Shown piece by piece: positions 10,112 to 18,182 of a DNA stretch of 64,000 nucleotides. The first letter of the stretch is position 1. Every line of letters begins with the position of its first letter. The stretch is from assembly GCF_004331415.1 (NCBI RefSeq), contig NZ_SJOP01000008.1:1-64000 (forward strand), written 5' to 3'. The notes under the pieces were generated by a model that saw only the letters and a program-made list of their open reading frames with translations, was not told where the DNA came from and searched no databases. The translations under genes were made by a program, and so were the position numbers. The stretch comes from Kosakonia quasisacchari (GTDB taxonomy: Bacteria; Pseudomonadota; Gammaproteobacteria; Enterobacterales; Enterobacteriaceae).

Positions 10112-10858
10112 ATGCGTCTGGCTTTACATCTTCTTATTCCCCTGATGCTTGTTGGCTGCGGTGCCAATAATAGCGCGCCGCAAACGGCTATACCTGGAGA
10201 GAAAACCTCCGGGAAAATGAAAACCCTCGAAACAGGCGCCGCGCTAATACAATCTCGCCCGCCGATTGAGGCAATAAGTACGTACCTGGATGGCTTTCAT
10301 TTTTATAACGGCGATCGGAAAGGGCAAATGGAAGCCCACCACTATGTCACTGTGCTAAATAATGATGTTATGCAGGCGGTGATCTATGACGGTAATACCA
10401 CGAATGCACGACTAATGGGCGTGGAATACATCATCAGTGAACGGCTTTTCAAAACGCTCCCGCCCGAGGAGAAAAAACTCTGGCATAGCCACCGCTATGA
10501 AGTGAAATCCGGCTCGCTTATTGCGCCGGGTTTGCCTGCAGTCGCCGAAAAAGCGCTGATGGACAATATCGTGAATACCTACGGCAAGACCTGGCATACC
10601 TGGCACACTGAGCGTGACCAGACGCTGCCGCTGGGCGTGCCCGCGTTAATGATGGGATTTACACAAGATGGGCAACTCAATCCGGCGCTGCTTGCCGATC
10701 GCGACCGTCGTTTCGGCGTGAACACGTCGGCTATCAAGCAACAGCGCACAGATCTTCCTGCGCATCCTGTCGCACAGGGTGCGGATGCCTGGGAACAGGG
10801 GCAGGTGATTCAAATCAGGCCCGTTAATCTTTCCGAAGACACTCAACATTCACATTGA
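10112..10858 (+). CDS. OBAP-family (DUF1264) lipoprotein
   Basis: 248 residues. The first 16 form a lipoprotein signal peptide ending in the lipobox LVGC, so the mature protein is likely anchored in the envelope. The central part, EAHHYVTVLNNDVMQAVIYD, ARLMGVEYIISERLF, EEKKLWHSHRYEV and SGSLIAPGLP, is that of OBAP (oil body-associated protein) family members, found in plants, fungi and bacteria. Its biochemical role is unknown. AAGGA precedes the ATG. The neighbours are two catalases and ferritin-like genes, so a stress role is possible but not shown. Confidence 0.85.
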   Translation: MRLALHLLIPLMLVGCGANNSAPQTAIPGEKTSGKMKTLETGAALIQSRPPIEAISTYLDGFHFYNGDRKGQMEAHHYVTVLNNDVMQAVIYDGNTTNARLMGVEYIISERLFKTLPPEEKKLWHSHRYEVKSGSLIAPGLPAVAEKALMDNIVNTYGKTWHTWHTERDQTLPLGVPALMMGFTQDGQLNPALLADRDRRFGVNTSAIKQQRTDLPAHPVAQGADAWEQGQVIQIRPVNLSEDTQHSH

Positions 10859-10860
10859 TA

Positions 10861-11129
10861 ATGCACGACGCGGCCAAATGCGAATGTTCATCGCAGGCGC
10901 AGGGCTGGCTATTGCGCGGCGGTAAGCATGGTTTTAGCAGTGAAATTGGGCTGCCGGAGCGACAGTGCATGGCGGGGCTGCGTTTTTATCAATGGATGAT
11001 AGAGATGGAGAACTCTGCCAGAAGGGTTAACCAGCAATGTCTGCGTGAACTGGCGCTAATGCAGGTAAGGACGTCCGGCTGTTTTGCAGCCACGATGCGC
11101 AGGCGTTGCGCGCCTTACAAAATAGATAA
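10861..11129 (+). pseudogene. Possible remnant of an MBL-fold hydrolase gene (frameshifted C-terminus)
   Basis: No intact gene covers this 300-bp gap. In one frame 68 codons run to LRELALMQ; a shift of frame there continues as AGKDVRLFCSHDAQALRALQ and ends at 11129. The tail DVRLFCSHD resembles the last metal-ligand motif of metallo-beta-lactamase-fold hydrolases. The upstream half has no clear MBL motif, so this is a tentative reading. A chance open frame is the alternative. Confidence 0.25.
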
Positions 11130-11156
11130 AAAAGCATCTGCGAGGCAGATGCTTTT
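11128..11156 (-). terminator. Rho-independent terminator of katN
   Basis: AAAGCATCTGC-gag-GCAGATGCTTT; on the minus strand it is followed by TTTTTTATC. It starts 10 bases after the katN stop. Confidence 0.85.
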
Positions 11157-11165
11157 GGGGAGAGC

Positions 11166-12041
11166 TTATTTTGGTTGGGGCTCACCGTTGCCAAGTTCGG
11201 CACCGGTAAGCGGATCAACACGCGGATCGGATTTAGTACGTTCCGCCATCGCTTTTACCAGCGCCAGTTGTTGCGGGCTGAGCGTGGTGGTAGCGGAGCC
11301 GTCACCACCGTCGACAGCCGGTTGTGGATCGGCGACATACTCAAAGTTCTCATCGCTGTTCCAACTGCCGCGCGGATCGTCACCTTCCGACATGTTGTAA
11401 TAGACGTTGGTGTACTGTTCGATTGGCGGTAATTTTCCTGGCGGGAAATTATTGCGAATCGAGTAGAGCGCCTTTTCAAAAGAGAGCATATGCGCGGCTT
11501 CACGCGTCATCAGGAAACCTAACGCGTCTTTTACCCCCGGATCGTCGGTCACATTGATTAAGCGCTCATAAATAATTTTCGCGCGCGCTTCCGCGGCGAT
11601 ATTCGAACGCAAATCGGCGGTCACTTCACCAATGGTATCAACATAGGCTGCCGTCCACGGGACGCCTGCGGAGTTGGTCAGCGCGGGGCCACCGCCGTAC
11701 AGCAGCGACGTAATATGGCTGTCATTACCGTTTTCGGTTAACGAGCGGTAGAGTTCTGCTTCATTTTCGGTGCCTTCCGCCAGCTCACCTTTTGCGCCTT
11801 TATTGAGCATGCCCACCAGCGAACCGATAATTTCCAGGTGGCTGAGTTCTTCTGTCGCGATGTCCATCAACATCTCTTTGCGACCGGCGTCTTCATCTCC
11901 CAACCCCTGGGTGAAATAGCGGCATGCCGCAGCCAGTTCGCCTTGCGGGCCGCCAAACTGTTCGAGCAGCAGGTTGGCCAGCCCTGGGTTCGGTTCACTG
12001 ACGCGCACGGTGTATTGCAGTTGCTTAACATGACGAAACAT
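11166..12041 (-). CDS. katN: Manganese (non-haem) catalase KatN
   Basis: 291 residues of the Mn catalase family, which breaks down hydrogen peroxide at a dinuclear manganese centre in a ferritin-like bundle. Ligand-bearing helices are visible: LLEQFGGPQGELAAACRYF, DIATEELSHLEIIG, NIAAEARAKIIYERL and LMTREAAHMLSFEKAL with the expected Glu and His residues. A strong AGGAGG lies 7 bases before the ATG. It follows a yciE paralogue by 27 bp and a terminator follows, so the two form an operon. Homologues in Salmonella are RpoS dependent. Confidence 0.95.
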   Translation of the reverse strand: MFRHVKQLQYTVRVSEPNPGLANLLLEQFGGPQGELAAACRYFTQGLGDEDAGRKEMLMDIATEELSHLEIIGSLVGMLNKGAKGELAEGTENEAELYRSLTENGNDSHITSLLYGGGPALTNSAGVPWTAAYVDTIGEVTADLRSNIAAEARAKIIYERLINVTDDPGVKDALGFLMTREAAHMLSFEKALYSIRNNFPPGKLPPIEQYTNVYYNMSEGDDPRGSWNSDENFEYVADPQPAVDGGDGSATTTLSPQQLALVKAMAERTKSDPRVDPLTGAELGNGEPQPK

Positions 12042-12068
12042 TGCTTGCCTCCTGAAATGTAAAAATAA

Positions 12069-12575
12069 TTATTTTTTAGCTTCCACGCCTTCCGCTGCAC
12101 TTCGCAGCAAAAATTGTTCTGTCACATCCGGAATATGATTTAGCGCCCATTCGGCCATCGCTTTTTCTTCTGCCAGGATCTGTTTGAATATATCAATGCT
12201 GGCGCTATCACCGGCTTTTTCAGCCGCGGAAATAAGCGAGGTATAACAGGCGATTTCAAATTGCTCGAAGACATAGCTACTGATTGCACCTTTTACAATT
12301 TCATCCGGTGCAAACATGCCGCCAAATGATTGACCCATCGCCGCCATTTTGCTGGTGGCATCTTTCATTAATGAACGGTTAATATCATTACGATCCATCA
12401 CCGCTTCCAGTAATTTTATTTGCCCTTGCGTTTCCGTTAAGTGTTGCTCAATTCTCGCACGCAAATCGGGGTAATTATCGATGCGACTGCTCATGGCATT
12501 TAGCATGGATTCAGCTTGTTTTTCCATTGCGTGTGCGTCGCGTAACCAGTCGTGATAATTTTCTTGAGGCGTCAT
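12069..12575 (-). CDS. Second YciE-type ferritin-like DUF892 protein
   Basis: 168 residues from the ATG at 12575 (MTPQENYHDWLRDAHAMEKQ); AAGGA lies 7 bases upstream, while the ATG 15 bases earlier has no good site. It is a clear paralogue of the YciE at 2929-3435: same length, shared FEQFEIACYTSLI segment and the same GVEAKK tail. It is placed directly before katN, so a peroxide or iron related role is plausible. The exact function is unknown. Confidence 0.92.
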   Translation of the reverse strand: MTPQENYHDWLRDAHAMEKQAESMLNAMSSRIDNYPDLRARIEQHLTETQGQIKLLEAVMDRNDINRSLMKDATSKMAAMGQSFGGMFAPDEIVKGAISSYVFEQFEIACYTSLISAAEKAGDSASIDIFKQILAEEKAMAEWALNHIPDVTEQFLLRSAAEGVEAKK

Positions 12576-13152
12576 ATTTAATCCTTTCATGGTTGAGTGG
12601 ATAAGAAAAAGAGGGTGCTATTACTGTAATTAATAGCTATACGATAAATACAGAATATCAGGGGAAATTGTGCGGCGTTTATTAACGCGGGGTAAATGAA
12701 ATATGCGAATATTAATCATGACATCCTTCTTGATTTATATTTTCATGCTTGCGTATGTCGTTTGATATTAAATTTAGACACTCGCCTCATTTAGTCAAAT
12801 CGAGGCGCAAATAGGTGTGGTTGAATATATTTTCACTACACCGCTTCGCTTGCGATTTTTATTTTAAAAATAAATTTTGCTAAAAATTAATAAGTTAGCG
12901 AAATGCACTTTCGTTTTTATTAATCACACGCGTCACTATCACTTATTTTTGGCAGGGGATACTGACTTTTAAGTGGTCTTTTTTGACATTTCTTTACGTT
13001 TAGCAAGCGGCTAATAGCGTTATATCCAGCCAGTTTAAGAACTATCTCAGCCCTGTAACACGCCTGGCAAGGGCATTGCCACCAGATTGCGCAGTTGAGC
13101 CACTCTATTTCCCGCGTTATAAAAGCAGGTTGTTGCTATTAAAGAAGGCACG
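12576..13152. other. AT-rich divergent control region upstream of yciE2-katN
   Basis: About 575 bp, strongly AT-rich around 12600-13000. It must contain the yciE2-katN promoter on the minus strand and a promoter for the small ORF at 13153 on the plus strand. An imperfect dyad centred on TATAT near 12828 is the only symmetry that I noticed. No RNA gene or coding region is supported. Confidence 0.4.
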
Positions 13153-13275
13153 ATGTCTGTATTTACACCGCGTGATGTTACATATGCTCTGAGGCACATC
13201 AACCGCGGGTTTGATGAAACCACCGAACGCTTTACCCCGTACACAATATTAAAAAGAAGGTCACAGGTGAGATGA
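13153..13275 (+). CDS. Putative 40-residue protein coupled to the next gene
   Basis: Short ORF starting MSVFTPRDVTYALRHINRG, basic at its end (ILKRRSQVR). An AGAAGG lies about 5 bases before the ATG. The stop overlaps the start of the following gene as ATGA, the usual arrangement for translational coupling. It has no recognised homologue. Either a real small protein or a leader that sets translation of the downstream gene. Confidence 0.45.
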   Translation: MSVFTPRDVTYALRHINRGFDETTERFTPYTILKRRSQVR

Positions 13276-13886
13276 GTTATATCGACAGTTACGATCATGA
13301 GCTGATTGGTCGTCTGGGTTATTTACCCCTTTACCGCCCATTAGAAGTGATTGCCGGGGAAGGATGGGGCGGCTACGACTTTAGCGCCTCGCCGGATAAT
13401 CTGATCCTCGGCGGCGGAAGTGGTGAACATCCAGGGCTGGTAGTGCATCATTTACCGGCGCTGGTTACTCGCTTTTTATACGCGCAGCTCAACGATGCCG
13501 ACGAGGAGAGGCTCAGCGCAGAGGATAAAGCCTTTGTTGACGATCTCTATTTCACCTCTGACACGCTGGAATTTTGCCGCTGGCAGATTGCGGATTACGC
13601 TAATTTGCACAAGATGGCGCAAAGCGAGGCGTTTATGACGCCGTTATCAGAGGAGATGACGGTTGAAGCGTGGCTGGAGCGATCGCTGGGTGAACTTATC
13701 TGGTATGTGTTGCCGGAGCTGAATCGGCATCACTCTAAGCTACAGCAGATCTTTGCACCTTTTCACATCGTCCCAACCATGCGCAATATCGCCATTGAGC
13801 CGCCGGGTTACCCGCCTTCTGGCGGGCGCACCACCGAAAATGGGCGTCTGAAATGGGGAAATGTTCGCTGGAGCAAACGGGTATGA
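13272..13886 (+). CDS. Hypothetical 204-residue protein
   Basis: Not recognised. The protein is acidic in its first 150 residues, with MSYIDSYDHELIGRLGYLPL at the start, a Gly-rich LILGGGSGEHPGL segment, several Trp and an AWLERSLGELIWYVLPEL helix. The Pro/Gly-rich end PPGYPPSGGRTTENG is likely flexible. There is no signal peptide. Its start overlaps the stop of a 40-codon ORF. It looks like a soluble cytoplasmic protein; I assign no function. Confidence 0.7.
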   Translation: MSYIDSYDHELIGRLGYLPLYRPLEVIAGEGWGGYDFSASPDNLILGGGSGEHPGLVVHHLPALVTRFLYAQLNDADEERLSAEDKAFVDDLYFTSDTLEFCRWQIADYANLHKMAQSEAFMTPLSEEMTVEAWLERSLGELIWYVLPELNRHHSKLQQIFAPFHIVPTMRNIAIEPPGYPPSGGRTTENGRLKWGNVRWSKRV

Positions 13887-14042
13887 ACGGCGCGATTGAT
13901 GTACGAAGGCGCAATAGCAATAACTGACAGGTGCGTCACGACATTGCCCGTATTTGCTTTTCCATATGAGGATTATTGCTAACCAGAATGATGTTCAGGG
14001 CGCGGATGGCTCGTTACCCTGATAGCCCACGAGGAGAACATC

Positions 14043-14813
14043 ATGAAACAACTGGAAAATGCCCATGCCGCGACTTTCCGCTCAGTGCGTTTTGTCCTGA
14101 CGGACATGGACGAAACCCTGACATACAAAGGAAAACTGGCTGCTGCCACATACCTGGCGCTGGAGCAATTACAACGCGCGGGGATCCACGTTATTCCTGT
14201 TACCGCTGCACCCGCTGGATGGTGCGATCAAATGGCGCGAATGTGGCCGGTGGCGGGGGTTATTGGCGAAAATGGTGGGCTTTTTTATCACCGTTCACAG
14301 GAGAGGATTGAACGTCATTACTGGCACGACGTGCAGGCGAAACTGACCCAACAATTAGCGCATATTATTGATGACGTAAAACACCAGATACCCACGGCCA
14401 CGCTGGCAGATGACCAGCTCTTCAGATTGACCAGTATTGCCTTTTCCCGCACGGCGGATAACGAACAAAACGCCGCCATCATCAACTGCATGCGCAATGC
14501 CGGAGCCAGTGTCACGGTCAATAATCTCTGGTTACTCGGCTGGCTGGGCGGTTACGACAAACTGGTCATGGCGCGAAAAGTGCTGCGTGAACACTACAAC
14601 CTCGACATTGATAGCGATCCTGACTCGGTGCTCTATACCGGTGATTCACTTAATGACGCACCGATGTTTGCTTTTTTCCGCCATTCGGTGGGGGTCAGTA
14701 CCGTGCGGGAGTGTCTTGACTCGCTGCCTCAGGCACCCGCCTGGATCACCCGTGGGCCAGGTGGCGTGGAGTTTGTCGAAGCAGCGAATGCGGTACTGGC
14801 CTCACGCATTTAA
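14043..14813 (+). CDS. HAD-superfamily (Cof/IIB type) phosphatase
   Basis: 256 residues with all HAD motifs: motif I DMDETLTY at about 21-28, motif II Thr in VIPVTAAP, motif III Lys in YDKLVMARKVL and motif IV TGDSLNDAPMF. The large C2-type cap between motifs II and III and GVIGENGG place it with the Cof/mannosyl-3-phosphoglycerate phosphatase-like IIB group. Substrates are probably small sugar phosphates; the specific one cannot be told. GAGGAG lies 7 bases before the ATG. It stands alone, 150 bp from either neighbour. Confidence 0.9.
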   Translation: MKQLENAHAATFRSVRFVLTDMDETLTYKGKLAAATYLALEQLQRAGIHVIPVTAAPAGWCDQMARMWPVAGVIGENGGLFYHRSQERIERHYWHDVQAKLTQQLAHIIDDVKHQIPTATLADDQLFRLTSIAFSRTADNEQNAAIINCMRNAGASVTVNNLWLLGWLGGYDKLVMARKVLREHYNLDIDSDPDSVLYTGDSLNDAPMFAFFRHSVGVSTVRECLDSLPQAPAWITRGPGGVEFVEAANAVLASRI

Positions 14814-14901
14814 GACTTTACATTACAGCAGGTTAGATCATCTTTTTCTTTGTGCGATGTAGCCGCGCACTGACAAAATGTGCGCTTATCTTGACAATTC
14901 A

Positions 14902-14953
14902 TTGACAGTTAACTGCCTGGTCAGTAATTTCATTTGTAATTATTGACCAGGCA
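14902..14953 (+). promoter_or_regulatory. Promoter and MarR operator of the efflux operon
   Basis: A TTGACA at 14902-14907 is a good -35 box; the -10 about 17 bp later is weak (TAATTT). TGCCTGGTCA at 14914-14923 and its exact complement TGACCAGGCA at 14944-14953 form a 10-bp inverted repeat that flanks the -10 and the region just before the ATG. The adjacent MarR protein is the likely ligand. Confidence 0.55.
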
Positions 14954-14959
14954 AATATC

Positions 14960-15415
14960 ATGACGAACGCTGCGGATATTCCCAACCCTAAACTCCATCT
15001 CGGTTTGTTGATTCATCTGGCAAACCAGTTTAAAGACCAGCTTATTAGCCAGTACTTTTCCTCTGCGGATATCACTGCCGCACAGTTCAAAGTATTGATA
15101 AGTATCTACAAAGGCTTCAATAGCCCGGTTGAAGTGAGCAAAAACCTGCTGATGGACGCCGGCGCGATGAGTCGCATGCTTGAGCGCATGGTCAAGCGCG
15201 ATCTCATTGTGCGCACCACTAACCCGGAAGATAAACGGCAGGTCATTCTCGAACTGACCGACAAAGGGCGAGTGATTTGCGACCGATTTCAGAATGAGGC
15301 GCTGGCCTCGATTCTCAGTACGCTGACTAACCGCCTGACCCCCGATGAGTCGCGGTTGTTGGTTGAACTCCTAATAAAAATGTTGCCGGACGAGGCAACT
15401 CGTCCACATCGCTAA
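14960..15415 (+). CDS. MarR-family transcriptional regulator of the efflux operon
   Basis: 151 residues with a winged helix (residues about 30-120): SADITAAQFKVLISIYKG, PVEVSKNLLMDAGAMSRMLERMVKRDLI and the wing TTNPEDKRQVILELTDKG. MarR proteins bind DNA as dimers and are released by small phenolic or drug ligands. It is the first of four genes in one direction, followed by EmrA- and EmrB-like genes, so it parallels E. coli emrR. The inverted repeat over its promoter suggests autorepression. Confidence 0.93.
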   Translation: MTNAADIPNPKLHLGLLIHLANQFKDQLISQYFSSADITAAQFKVLISIYKGFNSPVEVSKNLLMDAGAMSRMLERMVKRDLIVRTTNPEDKRQVILELTDKGRVICDRFQNEALASILSTLTNRLTPDESRLLVELLIKMLPDEATRPHR

Positions 15416-15437
15416 GTTGTCCCGAAAAGGTATCAAG

Positions 15438-16616
15438 ATGCAAACTTCATCTGCACAACCCGAACGTGCGCCGAGCAAACGTAATCGCAACTTCGCTATC
15501 CTGTTCGTTGCTTTGCTGCTTATCGCCGCAGGCTGTCTGGCCTGGTATCTGTTATATGCCCGTTATTACGAAACCACCGACGATGCGTATGTCAACGCAA
15601 ACCTGGTGACCTTAACGCCGCAAATCGGCGGGACGGTGACGCAGGTTTCCGTTGATGAAGGCGATTACGTCGAAAAAGGGCAGCCGTTGGTGTTGCTGGA
15701 TCCGAGTGACACCGAAATCGCCCTGCAGCAGGCAGAAGCGAACCTGGCCAGCACCGTGCGCCAGGTGCGCGGCTTGTACAGCACGGTCGATAATTATCGT
15801 GCGCAGGTTGCGGCGAAACAAACCGCGCTGCAAACCGCGCAGAACGACTATGCACGTCGGCAAAAAATCGCCACCAGCGGTGCCATTTCCGTAGAGGATT
15901 TAGCGCACTACCGTGACGCGGTTGCCACCGCGAAAAGCGATTTGGCCGCGGCGCAACAAGCGTTAAGCACCAACCTTGCGATGACCGATGACACGGTTAT
16001 CGACAGCCACCCGGAAATCAAAAGCGCCATTGCCACCTTGCGCCAGCGTTACCTCGACAACGCGCGCAGCACCATTGTTGCGCCGGTAAGCGGGTTTGTC
16101 GCGAAACGTGCGGTGCAGTTGGGTATGCGCGTTGATTCTGGCACCACGTTGATGTCAATTGTGCCGCTGGATCAGGTGTGGGTGGATGCCAACTTTAAAG
16201 AGAGTCAGATGAACACCATGCGTCTGGGGCAGAAAGTGACGCTGACCGCCGATCTCTACGGTGATGATGTTGAATACCACGGCACCATTGAGAGCCTGGG
16301 CATCGGCACCGGCAGTGCGTTTTCGCTGCTGCCGGCGCAAAACGCCAGCGGGAACTGGATCAAGATCATCCAGCGTTTGCCGGTGCGCATCACACTTGAC
16401 CCGCATGACATGCAAAAGCATCCGTTGCGCGTGGGGCTGTCGATGTTCGCCCGCGTGGATATTCGTAACGTTGATGGCGATCTGCTGCCGCCCAAAACGG
16501 TTGCCGCGCCGCGTTTCACCACCGACGTTTACCAGAACGCACTGGAAAACGCCGATCAGATGGTGGCGAAAATTCTTCATGACAACAGCCAGGCGGTAGC
16601 GTCCAACGCCCGCTAA
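15438..16616 (+). CDS. EmrA-like HlyD-family periplasmic adaptor
   Basis: 392 residues from ATG 15438 (AAAAGG 7 bases upstream); a TTG 21 bases earlier is less likely. One N-terminal membrane helix (about 20-42) anchors the protein. Then come the split lipoyl domain (YYETTDDAYVNANLVTLTPQ; VSGFVAKRAVQLGMRVDSG), a long coiled-coil hairpin around 95-200 and a beta-barrel region. It should link the DHA2 pump encoded next to an outer-membrane channel such as TolC. It starts 22 bp after the MarR gene. Confidence 0.93.
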   Translation: MQTSSAQPERAPSKRNRNFAILFVALLLIAAGCLAWYLLYARYYETTDDAYVNANLVTLTPQIGGTVTQVSVDEGDYVEKGQPLVLLDPSDTEIALQQAEANLASTVRQVRGLYSTVDNYRAQVAAKQTALQTAQNDYARRQKIATSGAISVEDLAHYRDAVATAKSDLAAAQQALSTNLAMTDDTVIDSHPEIKSAIATLRQRYLDNARSTIVAPVSGFVAKRAVQLGMRVDSGTTLMSIVPLDQVWVDANFKESQMNTMRLGQKVTLTADLYGDDVEYHGTIESLGIGTGSAFSLLPAQNASGNWIKIIQRLPVRITLDPHDMQKHPLRVGLSMFARVDIRNVDGDLLPPKTVAAPRFTTDVYQNALENADQMVAKILHDNSQAVASNAR

Positions 16617-16626
16617 GAGAGACGTT

Positions 16627-18162
16627 ATGCAAGATAAGTCGGCGTTTACGCCACCCAGCCTGTTGCTGGCGACGATTGCGCTGTCGCTGGCGACGTTTAT
16701 GCAGGTGCTGGATACCACCATCGCGAACGTTGCGCTGCCGACCATCGCCGGTAACCTTGGCGTTAGTTCAGACCAGGGCACCTGGGTTATTACTTCGTTC
16801 GCGGTGTGTAATGCCATCGCGCTGCCGCTGACCGGCTGGTTTACGCGTCGGTTTGGTCAGCTTAAGCTGTTTGTCGGTTCGGTGGCGCTGTTTACCCTGA
16901 CATCGTTTCTGTGTGGGTTTGCCCACAGCATGACCGAGCTGATTATCTTTCGTGCGTTGCAGGGCTTTTTCGCCGGGCCGATGTTCCCGATGTGTCAGAC
17001 ACTGTTGTTGGTGATTTTCCCGACCAGCAAACGCAGCATGGCGCTGGCATTACTGTCGATGGTGACCGTGGTCGCGCCGATTGTCGGGCCGATTACCGGC
17101 GGCTGGATCACCGACAATTACTCGTGGCCGTGGATCTTCTATATCAACGTACCGATCGGGATTTTCGCCGCCATTGTGGTCTGGACGCAGCTGCGCGAGC
17201 GCGAAGAAACCACGTCCCACTCGCCGATTGATTACATCGGCATTGCGCTGCTGGTGCTCGGGGTGGGCTTGTTGCAGGTGGTGCTGGATAAAGGCAACGA
17301 CATGGACTGGTTCAACGCCACAGAAATCATTGTGATGTCGGTGCTTTCGGCCATTGCGCTGGTGTCGTTTGTCATCTGGGAACTGGGGGAGCAACACCCG
17401 ATTGTCAATTTGCGGCTGTTTAAAGAGCGCAATTTCGCCATCGGCACGGCGGCGCTGACGCTTGGCTATGCGGCCTTTTTCGCCATCAACATTATTCTGC
17501 CGCAGTGGCTGCAAACTCAGATGGGGTATACCGCCATCTGGGCCGGGCTTGCCGCCGCGCCGATGGGCTTTTTGCCACTGTTGTTAACGCCGTTTATCGG
17601 TCGTTATGCTCATAAAGTGGATCTGCGCTTGCTGGCGTCGTTATCGTTTCTGACGATGGGCGCATCCTGCCTGATTCGCGCGCAGTTTAATACCAGTGTC
17701 GATTTCCGCACCGTGGCGGAAGTGCAGATGTTTATGGGGATCGGCGTGGCGTTTTTCTTTATGCCAATAACCACCATTGTTCTGTCGAATCTGCACGGTG
17801 CTGAAGTGGCAGAAGGCTCCGGGCTGGCGACCTTTTTCCGTGTATTGGGCGGCTCGTTTGCTTCGTCGCTCACTACCTGGATTTGGTCGCGCCGCGAGGT
17901 TTACCACCACGCTAACCTGACGGAAAGCGTCTCGGTTTATAACCCGGCCGCCACCGACTATCTGCATAAAATGGGCGGCGTGACGCAGCAGCATCTGGCA
18001 GCGGTGGATAAAACCATTGAACAACAGGCATATATGCTGTCGACCATCGACTATTTCTGGCTGTTGGGCTGGGGTTTTATGGCGCTAATTGTGGTGATTT
18101 GGTTTGCCCGCCCGCCGTTTGTGCGTTCCGGTGCGCCGGGCGCGCCATCGGCAGGACACTAA
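16627..18162 (+). CDS. EmrB-like DHA2-family MFS drug exporter
   Basis: 511 residues with 14 predicted membrane helices. The DHA2 signatures are present: LDTTIANVALPTIAGNLG after helix 1 and GPITGGWITDNYSWPWIFYINVP (motif C region). It is a proton-driven exporter that works with the preceding HlyD adaptor, as EmrAB does for hydrophobic toxicants. Ten bp separate it from the adaptor gene. The substrate cannot be deduced. Confidence 0.94.
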   Translation: MQDKSAFTPPSLLLATIALSLATFMQVLDTTIANVALPTIAGNLGVSSDQGTWVITSFAVCNAIALPLTGWFTRRFGQLKLFVGSVALFTLTSFLCGFAHSMTELIIFRALQGFFAGPMFPMCQTLLLVIFPTSKRSMALALLSMVTVVAPIVGPITGGWITDNYSWPWIFYINVPIGIFAAIVVWTQLREREETTSHSPIDYIGIALLVLGVGLLQVVLDKGNDMDWFNATEIIVMSVLSAIALVSFVIWELGEQHPIVNLRLFKERNFAIGTAALTLGYAAFFAINIILPQWLQTQMGYTAIWAGLAAAPMGFLPLLLTPFIGRYAHKVDLRLLASLSFLTMGASCLIRAQFNTSVDFRTVAEVQMFMGIGVAFFFMPITTIVLSNLHGAEVAEGSGLATFFRVLGGSFASSLTTWIWSRREVYHHANLTESVSVYNPAATDYLHKMGGVTQQHLAAVDKTIEQQAYMLSTIDYFWLLGWGFMALIVVIWFARPPFVRSGAPGAPSAGH

Positions 18163-18182
18163 TAACAGAGATGGAATAACGT

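Noticed and set aside
12814..12842. Imperfect dyad centred on TATAT upstream of yciE2
   Set aside because: Only the outer five bases pair cleanly, and such symmetry is common in AT-rich DNA.
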